A stretch of DNA of 35,776 nucleotides from Burkholderiales bacterium (GTDB lineage Bacteria; Pseudomonadota; Gammaproteobacteria; Burkholderiales; Casimicrobiaceae), in NCBI GenBank assembly GCA_014378555.1, contig JACMNN010000013.1, positions 1 to 35,776 on the forward strand, read 5' to 3'. The notes under the pieces are model-generated. The model had not been told where the DNA came from. It worked only from the letters and a program-made list of their open reading frames with translations, and ran no database searches. The position numbers and the translations under genes were made by a program. This document shows positions 1 through 9,453 of this stretch, piece after piece (the stretch's first letter is position 1; the number at the start of each line of letters is the position of its first letter).

Positions 1-760
1 CCGCAACCGGCGCAGCGTTCGCGCTCATCAACACCGCCGGCGCAGGCTGCAAAGTATTTGCGCCACGTATCGCGCCGATGATGCGGTTTTGCTCAGCAAG
101 ATTTCCGTGCGCGTTGCGAGCGTAATCAGGCAAACGACTGGTGATGGTGATCTCGCGCGCGCAGTTAGTGACGCAAATTGCGCCCTGCACATCGGGCTTC
201 GCGTTCACGTTCCATAACGAATGGACCGTGGTCGTACCGTTTCGGTTCGGCAGTTTTTGCTGCGTCTGGGCAATATTCTTATCGGTCAGCACAAAATCCG
301 CGGGCACGATGTTGCCAAGGTTCAAAATGTAGGCGGTCACCGCGTAAACGTCATCGGTACTCAGGCTTTTCGGCGCGTTCCACGGCATCGCACGATTGAT
401 GTAGTCCCACAGCGTTGAGAGCTGCGAGAGCTTCATCAAACTGGTGCGCTGCGGCACCGTCTCGGCGCTCAGGGCGGAAACGTGGCCCGATAGCATATCG
501 CCCGGTTTGGTGTGGCCAATGATCGGTGTGAAGTAAGCGTTGGACTCGCCAAATGCGCCATGACAGCTTTCGCATTTCGACTCCCAAACCTCCTGGCCTT
601 GGCTGACCGAGCCCGAGCCCGCCGGGAGGCCCTTAAAGTCGGGGCGAACGTCGATGTCCCAAGCGCGGATTTCGGCGGGCGTGGCGGGGCGGCCGAGGTT
701 CTGGAATTTGGGTTGAGCAAACGCGCTGCTCGTCAGCGACAAAAGAGTTAGCGCGAGCAA
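1..760 (-). CDS. soxD: Cytochrome c subunit of sulfite/sulfane dehydrogenase (SoxD-like), C-terminal part truncated by the left window edge
   Basis: Not in the ORF track. Minus-strand translation gives LLALTLLSLTSSAFAQPKFQNLGRPATPAEIRAWDIDVRPDFKGLPAGSGSVSQGQEVWESKCESCHGAFGESNAYFTPIIGHTKPGDMLSGH..., i.e. signal peptide plus CxxCH heme motif, and stays open to base 1. Lies directly downstream of the soxC-like gene. Start codon (TTG near 760) uncertain. Confidence 0.75.
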   Translation of the reverse strand, partial: MLALTLLSLTSSAFAQPKFQNLGRPATPAEIRAWDIDVRPDFKGLPAGSGSVSQGQEVWESKCESCHGAFGESNAYFTPIIGHTKPGDMLSGHVSALSAETVPQRTSLMKLSQLSTLWDYINRAMPWNAPKSLSTDDVYAVTAYILNLGNIVPADFVLTDKNIAQTQQKLPNRNGTTTVHSLWNVNAKPDVQGAICVTNCAREITITSRLPDYARNAHGNLAEQNRIIGAIRGANTLQPAPAVLMSANAAPVA

Positions 761-767
761 CGTTCTA

Positions 768-902
768 CTCCCTCTCCCGCGCGCGGGAGAGGGTTGGGGT
801 GAGGGTGCGACGGCAAGCGGAGCAATGTTTGCGCTTCGCGAGAGCACTACGACACCCTCACCCGCCCCTTCGGGGCACCCTCTCCCGCTTGCGGGAGAGG
901 GG
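768..902. repeat. Dispersed GGGAGAGGG-type palindromic repeat pair
   Basis: ctccctctcccgcgcgcgggagagggttggggtgaggg (about 768-807) and ccctcacccgccccttcggggcaccctctcccgcttgcgggagagg (about 855-902), inverted relative to each other. Same family as at 7111, 11240 and 28434. Confidence 0.75.
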
Positions 903-929
903 CGAATCGCAACGCTGTGCATTGCGTGA

Positions 930-2285
930 CTAACCCACCTGAACATTGCTGACCTCCCCATTCGGCGAGACCAGCCAACTTTGAATCGCGTTGTTGTGAT
1001 AAATCGATCGTGTGCCGCGCACTTTGCGCATCGCGCTGATCGACGCCTGCACCTGCCCCGTTGAATCGGTCGCACGCGACATCAAAATCGCGTCACGCCC
1101 ATCCCACGTCCAATCAATATTGAACCGGGTCAAACATTTGTCGAGCACCGGCGTTTCCAGTCGCGCCGCGCGCCAGTTTTTGCCACCGTCCACCGACACA
1201 TCCACTCTACGGACCTTGCCGCGACCGCTCCAGGCAATACCGGTCACATTGAAAAATCCGCTGTCGAGCAGCACCTGTCCGCCCGATGGCGAGGTGATGA
1301 CGCTTTTGACCTCCTGAATACTTGAGTACTGGCGATGCTGCCCGTCAGGCATTAGGTCCACGTAGTGCAGCGTTTCGTCTTTCGCAGCGTACGGCATATC
1401 GCCGACTTCGATGCGGCGCAGATATTTCACCCACGACACGCCCTGCACGCCCGGCACCACCAGCCGCAGCGGATAGCCGTTCTCCGGGCGCAACATTTCG
1501 CCGTTCATGCCGTACGCGACCATCACATCGTCGAGCGCATTGGCAAGATTGATGGTGCGGGTCATGCTGCTGCCGTCGGCGCCTTCAGCAAGAATAAATT
1601 TCGCCTTTTTAAGGTCAATGCCGCAATCGTCAAGCAGCCATTTCAACGGCACGCCGGTGAACTCGCAGCACGACAGCATGCCGTGTGTGTACTGCACGGT
1701 AGGCACCGCGTTGTTACCCCATTCCATACCGGTGTTGGCGCCGCATTCGATGAAATGCATGCGCGAAATGCTCGGCATGCGCATCAAGTCGTCCATGGCG
1801 TAGACCTTGGGGCGGGCGACCAGACCGTTGATCATGAAACGATGCTGCGATGGATCAATGTCCCACCAGCCTTGATGATGCCGCTCGAAATGCAAACCGC
1901 TGGGCGTGATCATGCCGAAAAAGCCCTGCAGCGGCGCAAAGCTCACGCTCGCTGCGCCGATCCGCGTAAGGCCCGGGGACTCGCGGCGTTGCAGATTTTC
2001 TTCAAACTTGGACGGCAGGCCATAGCCGCGTGATGCCACCGGCTGGCCTAAGCCTTTGCTGTGGGCGGGTAGATTCAAAATTGCCGGATCACCCAAAGCC
2101 TCGTTAGCGGCGAAAGTGCGGCCCGATGCGCCGGCCAACGTAGCAGCACTCGCCGCAAGAAACGCCTTGCGCAGAAATGATCGACGGTCATCACGCGGCA
2201 GCGTCATAGCCTCGCGCGAAAGAAAAAACTCGGGCGCTTTTTGCAGGCGACCAAGGCGCGTACTCAACGGCGCGGACCCGCTCAT
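930..2285 (-). CDS. soxC: Sulfite/sulfane dehydrogenase molybdopterin subunit (SoxC family)
   Basis: 451 aa ORF with Tat-like signal (DDRRSFLRKAFLAASAATLAGA) and sulfite-oxidase-fold motifs (HFIECGANTGMEW, RLVVPGVQGVSWVKYL, VDVSVDGGKNW). Start could be 2285 (ATGA overlap with the upstream gene) or a later ATG. Confidence 0.88.
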   Translation of the reverse strand: MSGSAPLSTRLGRLQKAPEFFLSREAMTLPRDDRRSFLRKAFLAASAATLAGASGRTFAANEALGDPAILNLPAHSKGLGQPVASRGYGLPSKFEENLQRRESPGLTRIGAASVSFAPLQGFFGMITPSGLHFERHHQGWWDIDPSQHRFMINGLVARPKVYAMDDLMRMPSISRMHFIECGANTGMEWGNNAVPTVQYTHGMLSCCEFTGVPLKWLLDDCGIDLKKAKFILAEGADGSSMTRTINLANALDDVMVAYGMNGEMLRPENGYPLRLVVPGVQGVSWVKYLRRIEVGDMPYAAKDETLHYVDLMPDGQHRQYSSIQEVKSVITSPSGGQVLLDSGFFNVTGIAWSGRGKVRRVDVSVDGGKNWRAARLETPVLDKCLTRFNIDWTWDGRDAILMSRATDSTGQVQASISAMRKVRGTRSIYHNNAIQSWLVSPNGEVSNVQVG

Positions 2286-2857
2286 TGTGCCGCCTTAGCA
2301 GCGCTCGCAACGCTAACAGCAGCCGCGACGCGAGAAACAGCCCCAACGCTCGCAGGCCCCGCAACGCGAGAAACCCGAGACCCCGTTCGCCCTGAGCGCA
2401 GCGAAGGGTCTGATGAATCAACGCCGTCAAACCCTTCGCTACGCTCAGGGCGAACGGATTTGATGGGGGTATCAATTACGCCCTGCGCCATAAATTGCGC
2501 GGCGCTTTCTTGCAACGTACTAGCAACAGCCAGCTCATCGCTCTCGCGTGCCATCAGACTTACACAAGCGGTGCGGCAAATTTCGGTGAGTGTCGTGTCG
2601 CTGATGACGTACAACGCCTGCGCGCCCGCCTTCCGCCGTGAAGCGACGCCCGACAGATGCAAGTGAGTGAGGTGCCGCGACACAGCACTCTGCGACAAAC
2701 CGGTGGCTGTCATCACGTCGGTCACGCTCTGCTCGGTGTTACACACGGCGTGGATGACCTTCAGCCGCGATGCATCCGAAAGCAGCGAAAAATACCGAGC
2801 GACCTTGTTAAATACGGGCTCAAGTTCTTGCATGTTGAAAACGCTTCCTTTCCACAA
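2282..2857 (-). CDS. ArsR-family winged-helix transcriptional regulator (SoxR-like by context) with a repeat-derived C-terminal extension
   Basis: FNKVARYFSLLSDASRLKVIHAVCNTEQSVTDVMTATGLSQSAVSRHLTHLHLSGVASRRKAG is a classic ArsR helix-turn-helix domain. The C-terminus (SVRPERSEGF...DPSLRSGRT...) is translated palindromic repeat. Confidence 0.82.
   Translation of the reverse strand: MWKGSVFNMQELEPVFNKVARYFSLLSDASRLKVIHAVCNTEQSVTDVMTATGLSQSAVSRHLTHLHLSGVASRRKAGAQALYVISDTTLTEICRTACVSLMARESDELAVASTLQESAAQFMAQGVIDTPIKSVRPERSEGFDGVDSSDPSLRSGRTGSRVSRVAGPASVGAVSRVAAAVSVASAAKAAQ
2384..2457. repeat. Inverted repeat (TTCGCCCTGAGCG[C/T]AGCGAAGGG family) inside the arsR-like CDS
   Basis: Left arm cgttcgccctgagcgcagcgaagggt (2384-2409) and right arm acccttcgctacgctcagggcgaacg (2431-2456), one mismatch. 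Confidence 0.9.
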
Positions 2858-2948
2858 TTATGCGTGTACGCGCATATTCGCGAATTGGGGTTTTCCCGTT
2901 TTGTGCAGCGGTTTTCTTGTTCTTGCAGGGCGCTCTAGTTACAAGCCG

Positions 2949-3548
2949 TTACGGGTACTTGATGCTGCAACCATACGGTTGCGCTGTGGCCACCGACACC
3001 GGTTTGCCTGCCAGTGTTTCATCCAGCGCAGCACGCACGTAGTTTTTTGCGGTCTTCACGTCAGCCGGGTTGGCGCTGCGTTTGTCGTCAATACCGCCCG
3101 CATAAACCAGCTTTCCCGTGGGATCGATTACGTACATATGTGGCGTGGTTTTCGCCGCATAAGCCTGCCCGGCCTTGCCGCTTTCGTCCATCAGCAAATA
3201 GCTGGAAGCGCCCTTCCATTCACCGTTGATTTTGGCGTTGAGCTTGGCCGGTGCCAGGTAATCCGAGTGATTTTTTTCGGTGCTGTTGATCGACAGCCAC
3301 ACCACGCCTTTCGCCTTCGCGTCAGACTGCAGCGACTGCATGTTGTTTGAACCATAGTGTTTGACCACAAACGGGCAACCGGGGTTGGTCCACTCCAACA
3401 CCACATTTTTGCCTTTGAAATCGGATAGTTTTACGGTCTTGCCGTTGACATCGGTCAGGCTGAAATCAGGGGCAGCTTGACCCACGGTGACCGCGTGAGC
3501 GGCGGCCATTGCAGTGGTCACGAAAAGGGCGGCGAGGGCGCGGATCAT
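2949..3548 (-). CDS. Periplasmic redoxin/thioredoxin-like protein (AhpC/TSA-redoxin fold)
   Basis: Signal peptide MIRALAALFVTTAMAAAHA, then VGQAAPDFSLTDVNGKTVKLSDFKGKNVVLEWTNPGCPFVVKHY...TTPHMYVIDPTGKLVYAGGIDD. Confidence 0.85.
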   Translation of the reverse strand: MIRALAALFVTTAMAAAHAVTVGQAAPDFSLTDVNGKTVKLSDFKGKNVVLEWTNPGCPFVVKHYGSNNMQSLQSDAKAKGVVWLSINSTEKNHSDYLAPAKLNAKINGEWKGASSYLLMDESGKAGQAYAAKTTPHMYVIDPTGKLVYAGGIDDKRSANPADVKTAKNYVRAALDETLAGKPVSVATAQPYGCSIKYP

Positions 3549-3593
3549 GGAGACTCCTTGGTTAAAGATGGGACAGAATTTGCCAATAACGCG

Positions 3594-5759
3594 CTACGGC
3601 AGTGCGAGCAAGGCTTCTTTGACGATGCCGGTCGTCAGCAGTTCCGGCAACAGCTGCGGCGCTTTGCCCGGCGCATGCAACACATACACCGGCACGCCGG
3701 AGCGGTTCATCGCCGCCAAAGCCTGTGTGATGCGTTCGTCGCGATTGGTCCAATCGGCGCGCATCAGCGTGACCTGTTTTTGTTCAAACAGACTGACAAT
3801 CTCCGCGCGAGAGAGTACTAATCGTTTGTTCGCCTGACAGCTTACGCACCAAGCAGCCGTGAAATCAACGAACACCGGTTTGCCTTCAGCGTTGAGTTTG
3901 GCCACCGTCGCCGGATCCCACGGTTGCCAGTTCGCTTTGCTTGGTGTTGCTGACATGACTGCGGCTTGGGCGAGTTCAGCGGTCGGCCATGCCAGCGCCA
4001 TCGCGGTCACCGCTGCGGCCACTCCGGCCCAGCGCACGCCAGACCGCATTGAGCCAATTAACCAGGCCGCAAACGCCAACCCGACCAGGCCGAGCAAACC
4101 GATCGCTGCGCCGTCCGCGCCCGCTTGCAACGAAATCACCCACACCAGCCAGACCACCGTCAAGAACATCGGAAACGCCAGTAACTGCTTGAACGTAACC
4201 ATCCATTGCCCCGGACGCGGCAGCTTGTCCAGCCACTTTGGGAACCACGCCAGCAGCACATAAGGCAGCGCCATGCCGACGCCCAGTGCGGCGAACACCG
4301 CCAGCGCGGCCGCGGCACTCTGCGTCAGCGCAAAGCCGAGCGCTGCGCCCATAAATGGCGCGGTGCAGGGGCTTGCCGCGATCACCGCCAACACGCCGGA
4401 GAAAAACGCATCGATGCCGGGATGTTTTGCCTGCATCGACAGCAGTGATGACGGCGCGAGTTGGCCGACCTCGAACGCGCCCATCAGGTTAAGCCCGATC
4501 ATAAAAAAGATGACCGCCAGCACCCAAACCACACCGGGGTTTTGCAACTGAAAGCCCCAGCCAATGCTGCTCCCAGCGCTCTTAAGTGCAAGCATGACAC
4601 CTGCCAGTGCGAGAAACGAAAGCACTACGCCGACCGCGTAATAAATGCCGTGTTGGCGCATCGCAGTGCGGCTTTCTGCCGCTTTGCCCGAGTGCTTTGC
4701 AAACGAAAGTATTTTCAGCGATAACACCGGAAACACACACGGCATTAAGTTCAAAACCATGCCACCGATAAACGCCAATAACAGCGCTGACCAAAATGTC
4801 AGCGCGTTTGCCGACGAGTCGGCGCTGCTTGCCGCTCCACCCAATGCCGACGCCCCGGCCGGCAATACAAACGCTGTGTTGCTCACCGTCGCCAGCGTGG
4901 TGCCCGCCGTTTCACCCTTTGCGCCAATGGGGTTAGAGGCCGCCAGCACAATCGGCATGCGCTCCGGCAACTTAACGCCATCGACCAGCTTCAACTTGAC
5001 CGCGTAGCCCTGGGGGGTGCGGTAAACCTGCTGCACCGACGGGTCATTGACTTGTTCTAGCACTGGGAACACGTCGAGCGCGGTCAGTGCAGTTGCGCCC
5101 GCAGGGGCCACCAAGTCAAGCCACGCATCTCGTGCCGGATTGGCGGCGGTGTGCAGGGTTGCCTTCCACGCGCTTGCGTCACCGGGTGTGGCCGCGCGTG
5201 CGGCGGCGAAGCGTGCGCCGTCAGCGCCAATCGCGTTACTTGCCGCGACCGGCAACGTCACCGACACATTACCTTCTTCCGGAATGCACACATCTTTGCA
5301 AACCAACCACTCGGCTTTCCCTTTAAGCGTTACCGATTCGCCGACCTTTGCGGCAAGCGGCACGCTGATCGTGACCGGCAGCAGCACCTCGCCCTCGTAG
5401 CCAAAATTAACAATCGGGCCGGTGGCAAGCCGCTTCGGCGTTGGCCAGTCAAATTCACCGACACCGTAACCGGGCGGCACATCCCAGGTAATTTTTGTTG
5501 GATAGCCCGAGTCGCCGGGGTTTTTCCAGTACGTATGCCAGTGCGGCGCATGCTTGATCGACAAACCGATTAGGTTTTTTTCACCCGCGACTAACGCGGT
5601 CTTCTCGGCGATCAGTTCGACTTCGGCGTGCTCGGTTTTAATGGGTGCAGCATGAAGCAGCGTCGCACACAAAAAAGCCGCAACTCCCGCAAGCAATGTC
5701 GTCGTCTTGGCGAAGGTTGGGAGCCTGTGTTTTTGGGTGGCGGAGGCGGAGATGTGCAT
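3594..5759 (-). CDS. dsbD: Thiol:disulfide interchange protein DsbD family
   Basis: 721 aa: periplasmic N-domain with CKDVCIPEE, membrane domain with GGMVLNLMPCVFPVLSLKI and ASPCTAPFMGAALG, C-terminal thioredoxin domain VFVDFTAAWCVSCQANKR. Confidence 0.9.
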   Translation of the reverse strand: MHISASATQKHRLPTFAKTTTLLAGVAAFLCATLLHAAPIKTEHAEVELIAEKTALVAGEKNLIGLSIKHAPHWHTYWKNPGDSGYPTKITWDVPPGYGVGEFDWPTPKRLATGPIVNFGYEGEVLLPVTISVPLAAKVGESVTLKGKAEWLVCKDVCIPEEGNVSVTLPVAASNAIGADGARFAAARAATPGDASAWKATLHTAANPARDAWLDLVAPAGATALTALDVFPVLEQVNDPSVQQVYRTPQGYAVKLKLVDGVKLPERMPIVLAASNPIGAKGETAGTTLATVSNTAFVLPAGASALGGAASSADSSANALTFWSALLLAFIGGMVLNLMPCVFPVLSLKILSFAKHSGKAAESRTAMRQHGIYYAVGVVLSFLALAGVMLALKSAGSSIGWGFQLQNPGVVWVLAVIFFMIGLNLMGAFEVGQLAPSSLLSMQAKHPGIDAFFSGVLAVIAASPCTAPFMGAALGFALTQSAAAALAVFAALGVGMALPYVLLAWFPKWLDKLPRPGQWMVTFKQLLAFPMFLTVVWLVWVISLQAGADGAAIGLLGLVGLAFAAWLIGSMRSGVRWAGVAAAVTAMALAWPTAELAQAAVMSATPSKANWQPWDPATVAKLNAEGKPVFVDFTAAWCVSCQANKRLVLSRAEIVSLFEQKQVTLMRADWTNRDERITQALAAMNRSGVPVYVLHAPGKAPQLLPELLTTGIVKEALLALP

Positions 5760-5969
5760 AAAGAAAAATGTCGCTGGGCTTCTGCCCGATCGATGTGTAG
5801 ATTTATCCTGAGCCTGACCAAGGTCGCAGCGACGATGATAGGAGTGAATGAACGCGTTAAGGTTCCGCCTGCGGATGCCCGAGAACCTTACAATTCAAGG
5901 CCTTGCAGGCTGCGTAGCCTACGTTAGCAATTTTAGTGCGCAGTCCGCCGGCTGCGCCCAGATCGAGAC

Positions 5970-8726
5970 ATGGAATCTACTTACAACCACAAAGCGGTTG
6001 AAGCCGCCGCGCAATCGCATTGGTCGCAAACCAACGCCTACACCGTAGTCGAGAACGACCCGCGCTTCCCGAAAGGCAAGTATTACGCCTGTTCGATGCT
6101 GCCCTACCCATCGGGCAAACTGCACATGGGCCATGTGCGCAACTACACGATCAACGACATGATGTACCGCCAGCTTCGTATGCGCGGCTACAACGTGTTG
6201 CAGCCCATGGGCTGGGATGCGTTTGGGCTGCCGGCCGAAAACGCGGCGATGAAAAACAAGGTGCCGCCCGCGAAGTGGACCTACGAAAACATCGCTTATA
6301 TGAAGAAGCAGATGCAGTCGATGGGGCTCGCCATCGACTGGTCGCGTGAAATGGCGGCCTGTTCGCCGGATTACTACCGGTGGAATCAGTGGCTGTTTTT
6401 AAAGATGCTGGAAAAGGGCATCGCTTACCGAAAAACCCAAATCGTGAATTGGGATCCGGTAGACATGACAGTGCTGGCCAACGAGCAGGTGATCGACGGT
6501 CGCGGCTGGCGCACCGGTGCACCGGTCGAGAAGCGGGAGATTCCCGGCTATTACTTAAAGATTACCGATTACGCGCAAGAGCTGCTTGATCCGGTCGCGA
6601 ATCCTGAAAGCCCCGACTACCTGAAGGGCTGGCCGGATCGGGTGCGTGCGATGCAAGAAAACTGGATCGGCAAATCTGAGGGCGTTCGCTTCGCGTTTCC
6701 GCATGACATCACCGATAAAAACGGCGCGCCGATTCAAGACGGCAAGATTTATGTGTTCACCACCCGTGCCGACACCATCATGGGTGTGACGTTCGTAGCG
6801 GTGGCCCCTGAGCATCCGCTGGCGATGCGCGCGGCTGAACGTGATCAGGCGCTGGCTTTACGGATTGAAGCGTTGAAAGCCGGCGGTACCACTGAGCTTG
6901 AGCTCGCCACCAAAGAAAAAGAAGGTGTGGCGACCGGGTTGTTCGTCAGCCATCCGTTGACCGGCGACAGCATTGAGTTGTGGGTGGGCAACTACGTGCT
7001 GATGAGCTACGGTGACGGCGCCGTGATGGGCGTTCCGGCGCATGATGAGCGGGATTTTGCGTTTGCCAAAAAGTACCGGTTGGCGATTAAGCAGGTGGTC
7101 GGTTTTGTCCCCTCCCCCCGGGGGGGAGGGGTTGGGGGAGAGGGAGATGGTGCTCCAAACCAAATGGCTTTGAACGCCACGACCCTCTCCCCACCCCTCC
7201 CCCCCGGGGGGAGGGAGTTTTCCCACGATACCTGGCACGACTGGTATGGCGACAAACAAATCGCTGCCTGCGTCAACTCAGGTAAATACGACGGCCTCAG
7301 CTACAAAGCCGCAGTCGACGCCGTGGCTGCCGACCTCGCCGCCAAAAACCTCGGCGAAAAGAAAACCACGTGGCGTCTGCGCGACTGGGGCATTTCGCGC
7401 CAGCGCTATTGGGGCACACCGATCCCGATCGTGCACTGCGAAGAGCACGGTGCGCAGCCGGTGCCGTACGACCAGCTGCCGGTGATTCTTCCGGAAGACT
7501 GCATCCCCGACGGCTCCGGCAATCCGTTGCACAAGCACGAAGGTTTCCACCACGGTGCGACCTGCCCGGTGTGCGGCAAAGCCGCGCGACGCGAGACCGA
7601 CACGATGGATACTTTCGTAGATTCGTCGTGGTACTTCATGCGCTACACCTCGCCCGGTAATAAAGAGGCGATGGTCGACGAGCGCAATGATTACTGGATG
7701 CCGATGGATCAATACATCGGCGGCATTGAGCACGCGATTCTTCACCTGCTCTACGCGCGCTTCTGGACCAAGGTAATGCGCGACACTGGGCTGGTGAAGT
7801 TCAGCGAACCGTTCACCAAGCTGTTGTGTCAGGGCATGGTGCTCAATCACATTTTCTACACGCGCGGCAGCAACGGCGGCAAGGACTATTACCCGCCCGC
7901 CGAGATAGCAATGACCTTTGATGCGCAGGGCCGCATCAATGGCGGCACCGCGAGCGACGGCAGCAAAGTCGAGTACGGCGGCGTCGGAAAAATGGGCAAG
8001 AGTGAGAGAAACGGTGTCGACCCCGAAGACATGATCGAGAAGTACGGCGCCGATACCTCGCGCCTGTACATGATGTTCACCGCGCCACCGGAAGCCACGC
8101 TGGAGTGGAACGATGCGGCGGTTGAGGGATCGTGGAAGTTCTTGCGCCGGGTGTGGAATTTTGCCGCGAAAAACGAAGCCGCGTTGCGTGCCGGCATTAA
8201 AGGCCCGCGTAACGAAGCAAAGTTCAGCGACGCCGCGAAAGCGTTGCGCAAAGAAATTCACACCACGCTCAAGCAGATCAACTTCGACTTCGAGCGCATT
8301 CAGTACAACACGGTGGTGTCGGGCTGCATGAAGCTGCTCAACGCAATGGAAGCAGCGGATGCCGCTGCTGTCACGCCGGCAGCGCTGGCCGAGTGTTTCT
8401 CGATTTTGCTGCGCGTGCTGTATCCGGTTTGCCCGCACATAACTCAGTCGTTGTGGGGTGAATTGGGGTATGCCGAAGGCTGCGGCGAATTGCTCAATGT
8501 TGCGTGGGCGGATGTTGATGACAAAGCGCTGGTCAGCGACACCGTCGAGCTGGTGTTGCAAGTTAACGGCAAGACGCGCGGGGTGGTGGTGGTCGCTTCA
8601 AACGCGGACAAAGCAACCATAGAAGCCACAGCCGCCGCATCACCTGACGTTGCAAAATTCGGCGAAGGCCGCACACCGAAAAAAATTATCGTGGTGCCGG
8701 GTCGGCTTGTGAACGTGGTGGTGTGA
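5970..8726 (+). CDS. leuS: Leucyl-tRNA synthetase, with an in-frame palindromic repeat insertion
   Basis: 918 aa: [25 protein letters not shown] (HIGH region), [66 protein letters not shown] (KMSKS region). Confidence 0.97.
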   Translation: MESTYNHKAVEAAAQSHWSQTNAYTVVENDPRFPKGKYYACSMLPYPSGKLHMGHVRNYTINDMMYRQLRMRGYNVLQPMGWDAFGLPAENAAMKNKVPPAKWTYENIAYMKKQMQSMGLAIDWSREMAACSPDYYRWNQWLFLKMLEKGIAYRKTQIVNWDPVDMTVLANEQVIDGRGWRTGAPVEKREIPGYYLKITDYAQELLDPVANPESPDYLKGWPDRVRAMQENWIGKSEGVRFAFPHDITDKNGAPIQDGKIYVFTTRADTIMGVTFVAVAPEHPLAMRAAERDQALALRIEALKAGGTTELELATKEKEGVATGLFVSHPLTGDSIELWVGNYVLMSYGDGAVMGVPAHDERDFAFAKKYRLAIKQVVGFVPSPRGGGVGGEGDGAPNQMALNATTLSPPLPPGGREFSHDTWHDWYGDKQIAACVNSGKYDGLSYKAAVDAVAADLAAKNLGEKKTTWRLRDWGISRQRYWGTPIPIVHCEEHGAQPVPYDQLPVILPEDCIPDGSGNPLHKHEGFHHGATCPVCGKAARRETDTMDTFVDSSWYFMRYTSPGNKEAMVDERNDYWMPMDQYIGGIEHAILHLLYARFWTKVMRDTGLVKFSEPFTKLLCQGMVLNHIFYTRGSNGGKDYYPPAEIAMTFDAQGRINGGTASDGSKVEYGGVGKMGKSERNGVDPEDMIEKYGADTSRLYMMFTAPPEATLEWNDAAVEGSWKFLRRVWNFAAKNEAALRAGIKGPRNEAKFSDAAKALRKEIHTTLKQINFDFERIQYNTVVSGCMKLLNAMEAADAAAVTPAALAECFSILLRVLYPVCPHITQSLWGELGYAEGCGELLNVAWADVDDKALVSDTVELVLQVNGKTRGVVVVASNADKATIEATAAASPDVAKFGEGRTPKKIIVVPGRLVNVVV
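7111..7215. repeat. Palindromic repeat inserted in frame within leuS
   Basis: Left arm cctccccccgggggggaggggttgggggagaggg (7111-7144) is the near-perfect reverse complement of ccctctccccacccctcccccccggggggagg (about 7183-7214). Encodes [34 protein letters not shown]. Confidence 0.9.
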
Positions 8727-9271
8727 AGATGAACAGCCGCAGCACGCGTCTTTCTGCATTCGCCACCGCGATCATTGTTGCTGCGCTACTCAGCGCCTGC
8801 GGCTTTCAGCTGCGCGGCGCGGCGGTTTATCCGTTCACCAGTGTGTTTGTGCAACGCCCCACCACGTATGGCGTTGGCACGATAAACATCGCAGGTGCGG
8901 TTGCACCAGTGGTGCCTGACGTGATTGCCAGCCTCACCAACAACGGGGTGCAAATCAAAACCAAGATTGAAGACGCAGACTTTGCGATTCGCTTCGTGCA
9001 AGTGTTTTTCGACAAGCGCGTGTTGTCGCTTTCTGGTGGCGGTCGCGCCCGTGAGTTTGAGCTTGAATATCGAGTGCGATACGAGTTCGTCGATGCCAAA
9101 GGCCGCGCGTGGGGCGAACCCGGAGAGATCACCATTCGTCGCGACTTCTCGTTTTCGGAATCGCAAGCACTAGCCAAAGAGCGAGAAGAGCGGCAACTCA
9201 TTCGTGACATGCAGCTTGATGCCGCCGCACAGGTTTTGCGGCGTTTGCAAGCGGTGAAACGACCTGGATGA
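8723..9271 (+). CDS. lptE: LPS-assembly lipoprotein LptE
   Basis: Lipoprotein signal ([13 protein letters not shown]), LptE-like size, ATGA overlap with leuS, and conserved leuS-lptE-holA order. Confidence 0.88.
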   Translation: MKMNSRSTRLSAFATAIIVAALLSACGFQLRGAAVYPFTSVFVQRPTTYGVGTINIAGAVAPVVPDVIASLTNNGVQIKTKIEDADFAIRFVQVFFDKRVLSLSGGGRAREFELEYRVRYEFVDAKGRAWGEPGEITIRRDFSFSESQALAKEREERQLIRDMQLDAAAQVLRRLQAVKRPG

Positions 9272-9350
9272 AAGCACGCACCGTCCGCCCGGGGTTGATC
9301 GTCAGTGCCGCATATTGGGCCAGTGAAAAGGACTCGACTAACGCACACAC

Positions 9351-9421
9351 CGTTCGCCCTGAGCGTAGCGAAGGGTTTGATTCCATCGCCATCGAACTCT
9401 TCGCTACGCTCAGGGCGAACG
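9351..9421. repeat. Inverted repeat of the TTCGCCCTGAGCGTAGCGAAGGG family between lptE and holA
   Basis: cgttcgccctgagcgtagcgaagggt (9351-9376) versus actcttcgctacgctcagggcgaacg (9396-9421). Same family as 2384-2457. Confidence 0.88.
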
Positions 9422-9453
9422 GCGGTTGCGTTACCTGCGGCAGCAGCTAATCC

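Noticed and set aside
1365-2033. 222-aa plus-strand ORF opposite soxC
   Set aside because: Antisense shadow of the SoxC-like gene; no recognisable domain.
2191-2475. 94-aa minus-strand ORF (NPFALSVAKGLTALI...TLRCAQGERG)
   Set aside because: Alternative-frame reading of the same palindromic repeat and soxC/arsR overlap.
7278-8561. 427-aa minus-strand ORF opposite leuS
   Set aside because: Antisense shadow ORF in GC-rich sequence; leuS is clearly the real gene on the other strand.
9351-9421. Repeat downstream of lptE as a dedicated Rho-independent terminator
   Set aside because: No U-tract and the same sequence occurs inside a CDS; better explained as a dispersed repeat, although it could incidentally affect transcription.
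9268-9450. 60-aa ORF overlapping lptE and the palindromic repeat
   Set aside because: Most of it is translated repeat (VRPERSEGF...LFATLRANG), so it is unlikely to be a gene.
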